Assembly: GCF_001866655.1 (NCBI RefSeq)
Contig: NZ_MLYR01000117.1
Coordinates: 1-39,522, forward strand
DNA: 39,522 nt
Direction of reading: 5' to 3'
Source: Bacillus sp. MUM 116
GTDB lineage: Bacteria; Bacillota; Bacilli; Bacillales; Cytobacillaceae
In this document: in pieces, positions 8,859 to 17,309 of the stretch
How the letters are laid out: each line of letters starts with the position of its first letter
Position numbering within the stretch: the first letter of the stretch is position 1
Notes under the pieces: generated by a model
Told to the model about the DNA's origin: nothing
Database searches by the model: none
What the model saw: only the letters and a program-made list of their open reading frames with translations
Program-made: the position numbers and the translations under genes

Positions 8859-9823
8859 ACAACTTTTCTCCTATAATTCATTAATAACTTATAAAAGTAT
8901 GGCTGAATTTTTGTAGCAGCTAATAATACTTTTACTGTTTTAGGATATTCTTTTAGCCTTATGGTTGTTTTAAAATAGTTATTTAAAATTTTTGTTACCT
9001 TAAGATATTGCTCTTTATACTGTGGAAATTCCGGATGAGATGAAATTAAGTTTAAAATGGTCATGGCACTGTTTGCCAACTTTAAAGCTACTAGATCCCT
9101 TAGTTCCGGATAATGTTTTTCAATAAATTGATACATTTCATCATAGATTAATACTCCATCAATCCTTAATTTTTTTATAGCTCGATCCATTGTGCTTTCG
9201 TCCCTTTTTATATAATGATATTTTGGAGCACCAATACAACAAACCCGATTACTTTTATGAATGAGTTTATATGTAAATGCAGTATCTTCATAAATAATTC
9301 CCACTGGAAATCTAATTTCATCAAGGAGACTCCGCTTTATTAACTTCGTCCAGACCACCTCATCGTACAATTTCCCCTCCAGCATCGTTCTCATAGCTTG
9401 TTCCTTGTTGTGAATGGTTAGTGGATGTGTTCCATTTTTTACTGTTTTATTTTTAAAGTAGATCGTGCTTGTGCAATTGGCAATTTCGCAATTATTTTCA
9501 ACGCACATGTTATAGAGTAATTCATACATATCCGGTTCAATCCAATCATCACTATCAATAAATCCGATAAAATCACCACTGGCAATATCTATCCCTGCAT
9601 TTCTTGCGGTCGCCTGACCCCCATTTTCTTTATGGATCACCCTTATTCTTTTATCTTTTCTGGCATATTCATCACAAATCTCCCCACACCGATCTGGTGA
9701 GCCATCATTAATAAGGATTAATTCAAAATCCGTCATGGTTTGCGCTAATATGGAATCCACACATTTTTGTATATATGGCTCAACCTTATAAACCGGAACT
9801 ATAATACTGATTTTTGGATTCAT
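8855..9823 (-). CDS. Family-2 glycosyltransferase
   Basis: A 322-residue GT-A enzyme. SIIVPVYKVEPYI opens the nucleotide-binding fold, INDGSPD follows near residue 40, GQATARNAG near 70 and the metal-binding IDSDDW near 92. The C-terminal half is helical and would bind the acceptor. It would add one sugar to the lipid-linked repeat unit on the inner membrane face. I prefer ATG 9823 over the GTG three bases upstream. The stop overlaps the start of the GT-D pseudogene (ATGA), so the two were once translationally coupled. It is related to the GT2 at 13524-14573. The donor sugar cannot be predicted. Confidence 0.9.
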   Translation of the reverse strand: MNPKISIIVPVYKVEPYIQKCVDSILAQTMTDFELILINDGSPDRCGEICDEYARKDKRIRVIHKENGGQATARNAGIDIASGDFIGFIDSDDWIEPDMYELLYNMCVENNCEIANCTSTIYFKNKTVKNGTHPLTIHNKEQAMRTMLEGKLYDEVVWTKLIKRSLLDEIRFPVGIIYEDTAFTYKLIHKSNRVCCIGAPKYHYIKRDESTMDRAIKKLRIDGVLIYDEMYQFIEKHYPELRDLVALKLANSAMTILNLISSHPEFPQYKEQYLKVTKILNNYFKTTIRLKEYPKTVKVLLAATKIQPYFYKLLMNYRRKVV

Positions 9824-9845
9824 CACGTAAAAATTCCTTTCCTTC

Positions 9846-11015
9846 TTAAATAGATACCATTTTCAATTCTTCTCCGTCTTGAACAGTAAGGTTCTCAACA
9901 AATTTATTTCTCTGAACTGGATTTTCAATCAGGTATTTTAACTTTTTATATAACTCTTCCTCTTCGCACTTAACAATAAACCCATTGTATCCATCAATTA
10001 ATTGCTCATAAGCACCAATAAAATTTGTTGTAATAATTGGTTTTCCTAAACATTTCGCTTCAGCCAGAGTTAGACAATATCCCTCATGTCTGGAGGTTTG
10101 AACATATATATCTGCTTTTGCTATATAAGGATATGGATTAGCAGTAGAACCTAGTAATATAAAATCATTTTGTAAGTTATATTCTTTAATCAAAGATTCA
10201 TATTCCTTTCTGCTATTTCCCTCGCCAATACAGTACCATCTAACTTCATAGCCCTCTATTTTTAGCTTTGCTAAAGCCTTAATCGCTAAATCCTGCCCTT
10301 TTTCCTTGGATAATCTTCCAACAGTTACAATCTTATGACCATTAAATTGATCATCAAATTTTATAGGCCTCTTGGATAATTCCATAATTAATTTAGCAGG
10401 TATTATATTCTTAAAAACTTCAGCTTTTTTCGCTGCTGTCGGAATCTGCTCTATCAAACGATTCCTTGCTTCGTTAGATACAACATAAATTTTATTAAAT
10501 TTTCTATAAAGCCTTTGATATAATCTCGTATTAACCATATGTTTGGAAATATCAAAATGAACCCAAGAAATTTTCTTTTGGGCTCTGACTTTGTTAGCTA
10601 TATAAAAATCAATAATATCTGTTGGTCCCTGGTAAGCAATAGCTATATCGTATGTATCACTATTTATAGGGATGTCCTTCCCAACACTTTTGTAATAAAG
10701 ATATCGGTTATTAAAATATTTAGAGATAAAATATGAAAATACAAATTTAATGCTTTTCATAAATTCTTTATCTTTTATATAGCTTTTTATTGTTTGCTTT
10801 GGTGGTTGCATAATGATTGGCTTTACTTTTTTATACCAAGTTGCTTCTTCAATCTTTACCCATTTAGGAAGATCGTTTAAAAATCCTCCTTTATTTTCTA
10901 AAAGTAAAATCGTTACATCATATTCTTTTTTAGGCATTTCCGATAGCAGGGAGAGTAATGATTTTTCAACACCGCCAATATTCATGCTGCTTAGCATAAA
11001 AAGCACCTTCTTCAT
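9846..11015 (-). CDS. Family-4 glycosyltransferase, tandem paralogue
   Basis: A 389-residue GT-B enzyme. N-terminal domain: MKKVLFMLSSMNIGGVEKSL, with the glycine-rich loop of retaining GT4 transferases. C-terminal domain: VTVGRLSKEKGQD, then GLY/ALA-rich strands and the E-x7-E region SRHEGYCLTLAEAKCLGKP. The start is ATG with GGGGGG. It is strikingly like its upstream neighbour (11086-12282): both share near-identical blocks such as VRWYCIGEGN and PIITTNF, so the pair arose by tandem duplication. It lies directly after the internal terminator 11047-11087, so its expression depends on read-through or antitermination. Confidence 0.9.
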   Translation of the reverse strand: MKKVLFMLSSMNIGGVEKSLLSLLSEMPKKEYDVTILLLENKGGFLNDLPKWVKIEEATWYKKVKPIIMQPPKQTIKSYIKDKEFMKSIKFVFSYFISKYFNNRYLYYKSVGKDIPINSDTYDIAIAYQGPTDIIDFYIANKVRAQKKISWVHFDISKHMVNTRLYQRLYRKFNKIYVVSNEARNRLIEQIPTAAKKAEVFKNIIPAKLIMELSKRPIKFDDQFNGHKIVTVGRLSKEKGQDLAIKALAKLKIEGYEVRWYCIGEGNSRKEYESLIKEYNLQNDFILLGSTANPYPYIAKADIYVQTSRHEGYCLTLAEAKCLGKPIITTNFIGAYEQLIDGYNGFIVKCEEEELYKKLKYLIENPVQRNKFVENLTVQDGEELKMVSI

Positions 11016-11046
11016 TATTCATCCCCCCTTCTTTTAAATATGTATG

Positions 11047-11087
11047 AAAAAATGTCCCAAGTATTTTAATTTAATACTTAGGACATT
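11047..11087 (-). terminator. Strong internal terminator within the eps operon
   Basis: Fifteen base pairs with no mismatch except one G-U: AATGTCCTAAGTATT pairs with AATACTTGGGACATT across a seven-base loop, followed by a run of U on the minus strand. It begins at the stop codon of the GT4 gene at 11086-12282. The last four eps genes lie beyond it, so full expression would need antitermination, for which the EAR-like RNA upstream is the obvious candidate. Confidence 0.9.
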
Positions 11088-12282
11088 AATCTCCGGAAGC
11101 TAGATTAAGTAATTTATTAATTTCAGTTTGGTTAATATAGTTTGAATTTTGTAGGTTTGTTTGCAGCTGATCTTTTAAATTTTGGTCATCTAATAATTTT
11201 TTAACCGCTTGATACAACTCTTCCTCATCAAAATTCACAATAAGGCCTGTATGATGATCAATAATTTGTTCGCCGGCTCCTGTAAAATTGGTGGTTATAA
11301 TTGGCTTTTGAAAATATTTTGCCTCTGCTAAAGTAATACAATAGCCCTCATGCCGTGAAGGCTGGACATAAAGATCACATTGTTTCAAAAAGGGATAGGG
11401 ATTCGTTTTTGCTCCCAATAAAATAAAATCTTCATGAATATGATGTTTTTCTATAAGTTCTTGATACTCCATTCTCGCATTTCCCTCGCCAATACAATAC
11501 CATCTTACGTTGTATCCGTCCCTTTTTAATTTTGCTAATACCGGTATCGTTAAATCTTGGCCTTTCTCTTTTGTAAGCCTGCCAACTGTTAAAATTCTAA
11601 TACCAGTAAAGTCAGCATTAAATCCAACTCCTTCGTTTGCCATTACTTCCATAGATTTTAGTGAAAGAACATTAAAAAAGGTATCGGCCTTCCCTTTAAT
11701 GTCTGGTAATAAAGTTGTTAATTTTTCTTTTCCCTGATTAGAAACAACAAAAATCTTATCAAACTTTTTGTAAATGTCAGCAGCAAAACTTTTGTTAAAA
11801 CCTATTTTTGTAATATCAAAATGGATCCATTGGACTTTCTTCTTTGCTTTAATTTTGTTTATAACAAAATAGCTTATGAAGTCCATTGGACCTGCATAGG
11901 CTATTGCCATATCGTATTGGGTTGTATCAACAATGTGTCCCTTTAAAGCATATTTAAAAAATAGGTTTCTTTTATTAGTAATCTTAGAAATAAGATGCAA
12001 CAATAATAAATTAAACCCCTTTAATAATTTTCCATCTTTGAGATATTTTTGTGCTATTAATTGTGGAGGCTGATTTAATAAATTTTTAATCCTTTTGTAT
12101 CCGTATAAATATTTAATATTTACATGATTTGGTATAGATTGTAGGAATCCCCCATATTCCTCAAGCAGTAATAGGGTAATATCGTAGTCTCTTTTTGGAA
12201 TCTCATAAATCATATTAAGTAACGCCTTTTCTGTACCCCCAACATTCATATTAATAAGCATGAACAATATTTTTTTTTTCAT
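11086..12282 (-). CDS. Family-4 glycosyltransferase, tandem paralogue
   Basis: A 398-residue GT-B enzyme with MLINMNVGGTEKALLNM at the start, LTVGRLTKEKGQD opening the C-terminal nucleotide-sugar domain and SRHEGYCITLAEAKYFQKP as the E-x7-E donor-binding segment. It is closely related to the next gene (9846-11015) and more distantly to those at 12304 and 21004. The start is ATG with a modest AAGGGAAAAAGAAT site; codons 2-4 lie in a run of nine A. It probably adds a hexose to the repeat unit from a UDP- or GDP-sugar. Confidence 0.9.
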   Translation of the reverse strand: MKKKILFMLINMNVGGTEKALLNMIYEIPKRDYDITLLLLEEYGGFLQSIPNHVNIKYLYGYKRIKNLLNQPPQLIAQKYLKDGKLLKGFNLLLLHLISKITNKRNLFFKYALKGHIVDTTQYDMAIAYAGPMDFISYFVINKIKAKKKVQWIHFDITKIGFNKSFAADIYKKFDKIFVVSNQGKEKLTTLLPDIKGKADTFFNVLSLKSMEVMANEGVGFNADFTGIRILTVGRLTKEKGQDLTIPVLAKLKRDGYNVRWYCIGEGNARMEYQELIEKHHIHEDFILLGAKTNPYPFLKQCDLYVQPSRHEGYCITLAEAKYFQKPIITTNFTGAGEQIIDHHTGLIVNFDEEELYQAVKKLLDDQNLKDQLQTNLQNSNYINQTEINKLLNLASGD

Positions 12283-12303
12283 ATTCTTTTTCCCTTAATT
12301 TTT

Positions 12304-13500
12304 TTAACTAATTAATTCATAAACCTTCTCTATTTCTTTCACTGAACTATAGGGTTGTTTGATAGAAAGTTCTTTCAATACCTTATTGGTAAAGTTTATA
12401 TCATTTAAATACCTCTTGATACCTAAATACAACATTTCTTCACTTTGTCCGACAACTAAACCATCTATTTCATTATTAATTAATTCATTCACTGTATTAA
12501 AATTTGTGCAAACAATTGGCTTTTTTAATATTTTAGCTTCAATTACAGTAAGACCAAACCCTTCCTTTTTAGAGGGTTGAACATATAAATCGCAATTCTT
12601 CATGTATGGATATGGATTTTCCTTTTTACCTAATAATATAAATTCTTCCTTAATATTATTTTCATTAATTAATTCTTCTATTTCTTTTCTATCGGGACCT
12701 TCCCCAACTACATACCATTTAAATTTATAATTATTATCTTTTAAAAGTTTAGCAGCTTTAATAGCAGTATCATATCCCTTATAATGTCTTATCAATCTAC
12801 CGACTGTTAAGATATTAACTACTGATTTATCACTAAATACATTTGTCTCCTGTCTTGCCATCTTTTTAATAATATCCGGATTAACAATATCTAAAATCAA
12901 ATTCATCTTTTTTTCATATTCGGGCCTTAATCTTTTTATAGAATCTTTAATTGCTTTTGAAACAACTACAATTTCATTTATTTTTTTATAATATTGATAA
13001 TCTAAGTCCTTATCATACAGACTATTAACATAATCGCAATTAATCCACGCAATTTTCTTCTTTGCATTTACTTTATCAGCCACATAATAGGTAGGCATAC
13101 CTTGACTGTATGCAATAGCAACATCGTATTCCTTCTGTAATGTATTTAACGCAACTTTTTGACTTTTATAAAGGACTTGTTCAGTTGAAATTCTGTGGGA
13201 TTTTTTATAGTTTAATCTTAAATTTAATGCTGTAGTTACACGACATAACCTGTAAGTTATTTTATTTTTAATTGGGAAAGTTTTTTTATTTTCCTTTTGG
13301 CCCAAAAATTGATAATAACCTGGTTCTTCTAAAATATTTATTCCTTGCGGTATATACTTATCGAATTCTCCACCCTTTTTAAACATCAATAAATCAACAC
13401 TATATTTAGTAAGATCCATTAAGCTTAAGAGAGATACTAAGCTTTTTTCGGATCCCCCAATAGATAGAGAATTAATTACAAATAAAATTTTTCTTTTCAT
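12304..13500 (-). CDS. Family-4 glycosyltransferase
   Basis: A 398-residue GT-B enzyme: INSLSIGGSEKSLVSLL at the N-terminus, LTVGRLIRHYKGYD in the C-terminal domain, WYVVGEGPDRKEIEELI, and the donor-site segment SKKEGFGLTVIEAKILKKP. I chose ATG 13500 because AGAGGTGG lies five bases upstream; the GTG at 13509 overlaps that ribosome binding site. It is one of four related 'GG-EKSL' type GT4 proteins in this operon. Acceptor and donor are unknown. Confidence 0.9.
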   Translation of the reverse strand: MKRKILFVINSLSIGGSEKSLVSLLSLMDLTKYSVDLLMFKKGGEFDKYIPQGINILEEPGYYQFLGQKENKKTFPIKNKITYRLCRVTTALNLRLNYKKSHRISTEQVLYKSQKVALNTLQKEYDVAIAYSQGMPTYYVADKVNAKKKIAWINCDYVNSLYDKDLDYQYYKKINEIVVVSKAIKDSIKRLRPEYEKKMNLILDIVNPDIIKKMARQETNVFSDKSVVNILTVGRLIRHYKGYDTAIKAAKLLKDNNYKFKWYVVGEGPDRKEIEELINENNIKEEFILLGKKENPYPYMKNCDLYVQPSKKEGFGLTVIEAKILKKPIVCTNFNTVNELINNEIDGLVVGQSEEMLYLGIKRYLNDINFTNKVLKELSIKQPYSSVKEIEKVYELIS

Positions 13501-13523
13501 CAATTCCACCTCTTTTCTAATCC

Positions 13524-14573
13524 TTATAATCCTTTAATGGATCTTATCCAAGCAGCTGTATTATAAAGTTTTAGATAGCTTAAAAGCATAAAAATACGTA
13601 CAAATAGAATTCCTCTCAATTTATATCCTAATTTGAACATAGTTCTTGTCATTTTATAGTCAAAAGCTATTTTTAAACAACTCTTTTTAAAATAATAAAA
13701 CCTGGATGCATTCTTTAACTCATCGGCAATTATTTGAATATTATTATTTGTAAGCACATTAATTCTTTCTATATTCCACTGTTGGTAATATAAAAAAATA
13801 ATCGGGTAAGAGGCCCGATATAAGTCTATTGTTTTAAATTCTTTAGAATAGTCATGCATTGATTTAATAAAGTTTGATGTACGTACCATATAGCCTTCTT
13901 GAAATGTTCTTACAGTTGATCCTTTTCTAACTAAAACGTTATATAGCACATCACTTATAGAAACTATTTTTTTTGCGTTACATAAAACTGCATAATTAAA
14001 AAGTGCATCCTCACTACCCACATATTTTACATCCTTAAACCTTAACTTATGGTTGAAAATTATTTGTCTTTTATATAGCTTATTACAAGTTGAAGCAGTA
14101 TGGGGGTAAAAAAACTTATCAGTAATATATTGAATTTTAGAGTATGTTTTAAAATCAAATTCCTTGCTTTCTGGAATTATCGGACTCCCCATGCCTCCTT
14201 CTTCTTCAAAAGACCCACGGCCGCAAACTGAAACGTCTGCATCCGTCTTTATTAGGCTTTGATACAAAATCTCATACATAGTTGGTTCTATCCAATCATC
14301 AGGATCAATAAATCCAATATACTCTCCTTTAGCAAAATCTAACCCAGCATTTCTGGCCGAAGATTGACCTTCATTTATTTTATGTATTGTTATAACCCTC
14401 GAATCCTTTTCCTTATATTCATTTATAATATTTCCACAACCATTAGGACAGCCATCATTAACTAGTATAATTTCCAAGTTAGAATAAGTTTGGTTTAAGA
14501 TGGAATCAATACATTTCCTTAAATAATTCTCAACCTTATAAATAGGCACAATTATGCTAATTAAAGGCTTCAT
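13524..14573 (-). CDS. Family-2 glycosyltransferase
   Basis: 349 residues with the GT-A pattern ISIIVPIYKVENYL, VNDGCP, SARNAGLDFAKGEYIGF and IDPDDWIEP. The metal site reads D-P-D-D rather than the D-S-D-D of its relatives at 8855 and 15800, a conservative change. The start is ATG 14573 (AGAGGTG six bases upstream); the GTG at 14582 belongs to the ribosome binding site. It sits between the CDP-glycerol-type transferase and a GT4, in the variable part of the operon that follows epsN. Confidence 0.9.
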   Translation of the reverse strand: MKPLISIIVPIYKVENYLRKCIDSILNQTYSNLEIILVNDGCPNGCGNIINEYKEKDSRVITIHKINEGQSSARNAGLDFAKGEYIGFIDPDDWIEPTMYEILYQSLIKTDADVSVCGRGSFEEEGGMGSPIIPESKEFDFKTYSKIQYITDKFFYPHTASTCNKLYKRQIIFNHKLRFKDVKYVGSEDALFNYAVLCNAKKIVSISDVLYNVLVRKGSTVRTFQEGYMVRTSNFIKSMHDYSKEFKTIDLYRASYPIIFLYYQQWNIERINVLTNNNIQIIADELKNASRFYYFKKSCLKIAFDYKMTRTMFKLGYKLRGILFVRIFMLLSYLKLYNTAAWIRSIKGL

Positions 14574-14630
14574 GTTTTTCACCTCTAATATTTGTTTTTC
14601 CTAAAATTTGCTTTAATAAAAACATTTTAG

Positions 14631-15803
14631 CTAAAGTCTATTAATTGATTCATAATGTCTAGAACAATTATCTTTATCATATAATGGAAAAAAATTATCA
14701 ATTCTCTTATTATATATTTCCCTATTTGATTTTTTTGAAAAAGATTCAATAATCTTATCTATTAAAAATACTTCATCGCTAATTACAGGGCCAAATCCAT
14801 CCCTGCTACAATCAAAATACCCTTTTTCAAAATGCCCTGAATAATAACGTTGTTGATCAAATTGGTAATAGATTAATGGTTTTCTCATATAAGCAAAATC
14901 AAAAGCAACACTGGAGTAATCGGTAATTAATAATTTGGATTCCTTCAATAAATTCTGAAGGTTAGCCTCATTTCTATTTGCAATAGTTATTTTTGGACAA
15001 CTAACTTTAAATGCCTTTAAAAACCTTTGCATTTCGGGATGAGGATAAAATATTAAATCAATATTTTTCTCAATTAAAAAATCGTGCAATCTTTCATTAT
15101 TTAATAATTGGCTATACTTTTTAAAGTATTCAGAGTTAACAAAAGTTTTGTATTCCTTTTCGGCTTGATTCATACTGTTAGTCATCCCAAACCACTGTCT
15201 CCAAGTGGGCATTATAAGAATTTGATTCTTCACTTTAAAATTATGTAAGCTATCAAACCTGCAAAAACCTAAATATTTTACATTATCCTTTGGGTACCCA
15301 AAATAAGTTTTTACATAATCATATTCAGGCTTAGCCCCACAAATAAATAATTTGTATTTTGTATTCTTATATTGTAAAAATGGTAACATTTCTTTCGTTA
15401 TTCCATGCTGTAGAAAAACCTTTTTCTTTTGAATTAATCCAAGTCCTTCAAGTTTCCACAATATTGGTGTTTCAGGTACACCAAAGAATTGAAATGCAGA
15501 AATATGCTTATTCGCCAAAAAATAATATATATAATGATTTAAGGAATTATGGTGAATCACCGTTCCATATTCCGCAATTTTAGTATACGATCTTGATTCC
15601 TTATCAATTACATAAAATACCTTTTTTAAAGGGAAGAATTCCCTGATATATTTATATAAATGGTATCCATTATCCTCAGCCTCATCTCTTCTTTCAGAAA
15701 TAAGCCATATATCTCTATTTTTTTTATTTATTTTTAAAATCGTGGAAACAAGAAAGGCTATTACTATTTTATTTAGATCTACCAAGTGTTTTAAATAACT
15801 CAA
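14631..15803 (-). CDS. CDP-glycerol-type glycerophosphotransferase (TagB/TagF-like)
   Basis: A 390-residue peripheral membrane enzyme. RDIWLISERRDEAEDNGYHL near residue 30-50 and LLITDYSSVAFDFAYMRKP with FDQQRYY..H near 290-325 are the two signature blocks of the CDP-glycerol glycerophosphotransferase family known from teichoic acid synthesis. It would add a glycerol-phosphate (or another polyol-phosphate) unit, so the exopolysaccharide may carry a phosphodiester-linked group. The donor synthase (TagD-type) is not in the window and may come from the wall teichoic acid locus. TTG start with GAGGAGGAAGG upstream, overlapping the preceding gene's stop by four bases (TTGA), so the two are translationally coupled. 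Confidence 0.9.
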   Translation of the reverse strand: MSYLKHLVDLNKIVIAFLVSTILKINKKNRDIWLISERRDEAEDNGYHLYKYIREFFPLKKVFYVIDKESRSYTKIAEYGTVIHHNSLNHYIYYFLANKHISAFQFFGVPETPILWKLEGLGLIQKKKVFLQHGITKEMLPFLQYKNTKYKLFICGAKPEYDYVKTYFGYPKDNVKYLGFCRFDSLHNFKVKNQILIMPTWRQWFGMTNSMNQAEKEYKTFVNSEYFKKYSQLLNNERLHDFLIEKNIDLIFYPHPEMQRFLKAFKVSCPKITIANRNEANLQNLLKESKLLITDYSSVAFDFAYMRKPLIYYQFDQQRYYSGHFEKGYFDCSRDGFGPVISDEVFLIDKIIESFSKKSNREIYNKRIDNFFPLYDKDNCSRHYESINRL

Positions 15804-16867
15804 TAACCTTCCTCCTCAAAAGTTAACTTCATTTCTTTTAAGTTGTTTCTATATAACTTTAACTTAATAAAGTCTTTAATCTGCTGACTTTTAAATAGTA
15901 GCAATGTGTAATAATAAACCAAATAACTTTTATTCTTCCTAATTAAAAAGAAAAGTAATTTCCCCTTAAATGATCCCGATGAAAAGTTGGTTTTATACTT
16001 TAAGAAATACTTCGAAGTGTATAGACTTTTTACGATATCGTCCTTATCCTCTTTTGTCCAATTAGTGGAATGTTGCAAAACAAGAAAGGTTTCAACTAAA
16101 CTTTGAACCCTTTTGGCTAAAATATTATCACTTAAATTGGTATAATTTTTATTGAGTATTTCCTCAATTTTGTTAATTACCAAAATTAGATTTTTTAAAT
16201 AACCTATATTTATCCTTTTTGAAATACTATTCTCATTTAACCGATTATAATTGTATAAATTCTCGTTTAATACACCGCACCGATTACAATGCATAATATA
16301 CTGCAAAACAAAAAGCAAATCTTCACACATAAAAATTTCAGGATCCAGTCTAATATCTCGATTTAAAATTATACCCCTTTTAAAAACCTTTCCCCAAAGA
16401 GTGCCTCCTACTCCTTGAAAAGTATTCAATATAAGTTGTTTTTTTGAAACCATTGATTTGCCATTCCAGAAATGATTAAGATTTATTTTTCCATGTATCG
16501 AAAAATCTATATATCCACCTGCTACAAAGTCTAAATTTAAATTCATGGCTGCCATCACTAATTTTTCTACATAATCTTTATGAACGGTATCATCTGAATC
16601 AACAAAAAGAATATATTCTCCTTTTGACATATTTATCCCCATATTCCTTGCTTTAGATGGCCCAGCGTTTGTTTGGCAATAATAAATTACTCTTACATCA
16701 TCTTGAGTGAAATTTTTTATTCTTTCCTCACTTTTATCTGTTGAACCATCATTTACTATAATAATCTCAAGATTTTTATACGTTTGATTAATAATTGAAC
16801 CTATACATTTATCAATAAAACTTTCTGAATTATACACAGGAACAATTACACTAACTAATGGTAATAT
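15800..16867 (-). CDS. Family-2 glycosyltransferase with a non-canonical ATA start
   Basis: A GT-A enzyme with VSVIVPVYNSESFIDKC, VNDGSTD, GPSKARNMG and VDSDDT, and a helical C-terminal half. The only canonical start (GTG 16837) would cut through the first beta strand (VSVIVPVYN) and has no ribosome binding site. A perfect AGGAGG lies six to seven bases upstream of an in-frame ATA at 16867, which gives the full N-terminus (M/I-L-P-L-V-S-V-I). The likely start is therefore AUA, or an ATG lost by one substitution. A small hairpin (CTCCT 16889-16893 with AGGAG 16876-16880) could hide the ribosome binding site. It follows the SinR-like gene and is coupled to the TagF-like gene. Confidence 0.85.
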   Translation of the reverse strand: MLPLVSVIVPVYNSESFIDKCIGSIINQTYKNLEIIIVNDGSTDKSEERIKNFTQDDVRVIYYCQTNAGPSKARNMGINMSKGEYILFVDSDDTVHKDYVEKLVMAAMNLNLDFVAGGYIDFSIHGKINLNHFWNGKSMVSKKQLILNTFQGVGGTLWGKVFKRGIILNRDIRLDPEIFMCEDLLFVLQYIMHCNRCGVLNENLYNYNRLNENSISKRINIGYLKNLILVINKIEEILNKNYTNLSDNILAKRVQSLVETFLVLQHSTNWTKEDKDDIVKSLYTSKYFLKYKTNFSSGSFKGKLLFFLIRKNKSYLVYYYTLLLFKSQQIKDFIKLKLYRNNLKEMKLTFEEEGY

Positions 16868-16906
16868 AGTAAACCCTCCTTTATTTTCAGGAGTATTCCA
16901 ATAAAC

Positions 16907-17245
16907 TTATTTATTTGCTTCAGAATTTCTATTCTGCCACTTAATAAACTCAATCAATGTTTTATATTCATTTTTTTCAATCCCCGATTCTTTTAATTCA
17001 TTTACTAATTCTAGTAATTCCTTATCGTGTGGAATCTCTTTTCCATCGCTGTTTTCTTGTAATAATGTCTTCAAATCCACATCCAACACTTGTGCTATTT
17101 TTCGTAATACCAGTATAGATGGATTTCCATTTAAATTCCTCTCAATATTACTTAAATAAGACTTAGAGATATTAGCCCTCTCTGACAGTTCGGAAAGAGA
17201 ATATCCCCTTTTTTTCCGTAAATCATAAATAATTTTTCCTAGCAT
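16907..17245 (-). CDS. SinR/SlrR-like transcription repressor inside the eps operon
   Basis: 112 residues. The N-terminal Xre-type helix-turn-helix (about 5-62) reads RKKRGYSLSELSERANISK then SYLSNIERNLNGNPSI, which follows SinR of Bacillus subtilis closely, including the recognition helix KSYLS-IERN. The C-terminal region (about 73-104, DKELLELVNELKESG and IEFIKWQNR) corresponds to the SinI/SinR multimerisation domain. SinR represses eps and tapA by binding GTTCTYT elements; such elements lie at the eps and lasso promoters here. The gene is 64 bases after the epsN stop and has only a modest GGGGT site before its ATG. In Bacillus subtilis sinR is elsewhere and slrR lies beside epsA, so a copy within the operon is unusual and implies autoregulation. 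SlrR-like function is an alternative. Confidence 0.88.
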   Translation of the reverse strand: MLGKIIYDLRKKRGYSLSELSERANISKSYLSNIERNLNGNPSILVLRKIAQVLDVDLKTLLQENSDGKEIPHDKELLELVNELKESGIEKNEYKTLIEFIKWQNRNSEANK

Positions 17246-17309
17246 TCACACATACCCCGTTTTTTCAAAAAATATTGTTAAAGTTAAAAAGACACCTCTT
17301 CCTTTATAC

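Noticed and set aside
14583..14630. Inverted repeat CTAAAAT / ATTTTAG as a terminator
   Set aside because: Seven A/T-rich pairs with a 16-base loop and no U-run; too weak to call.
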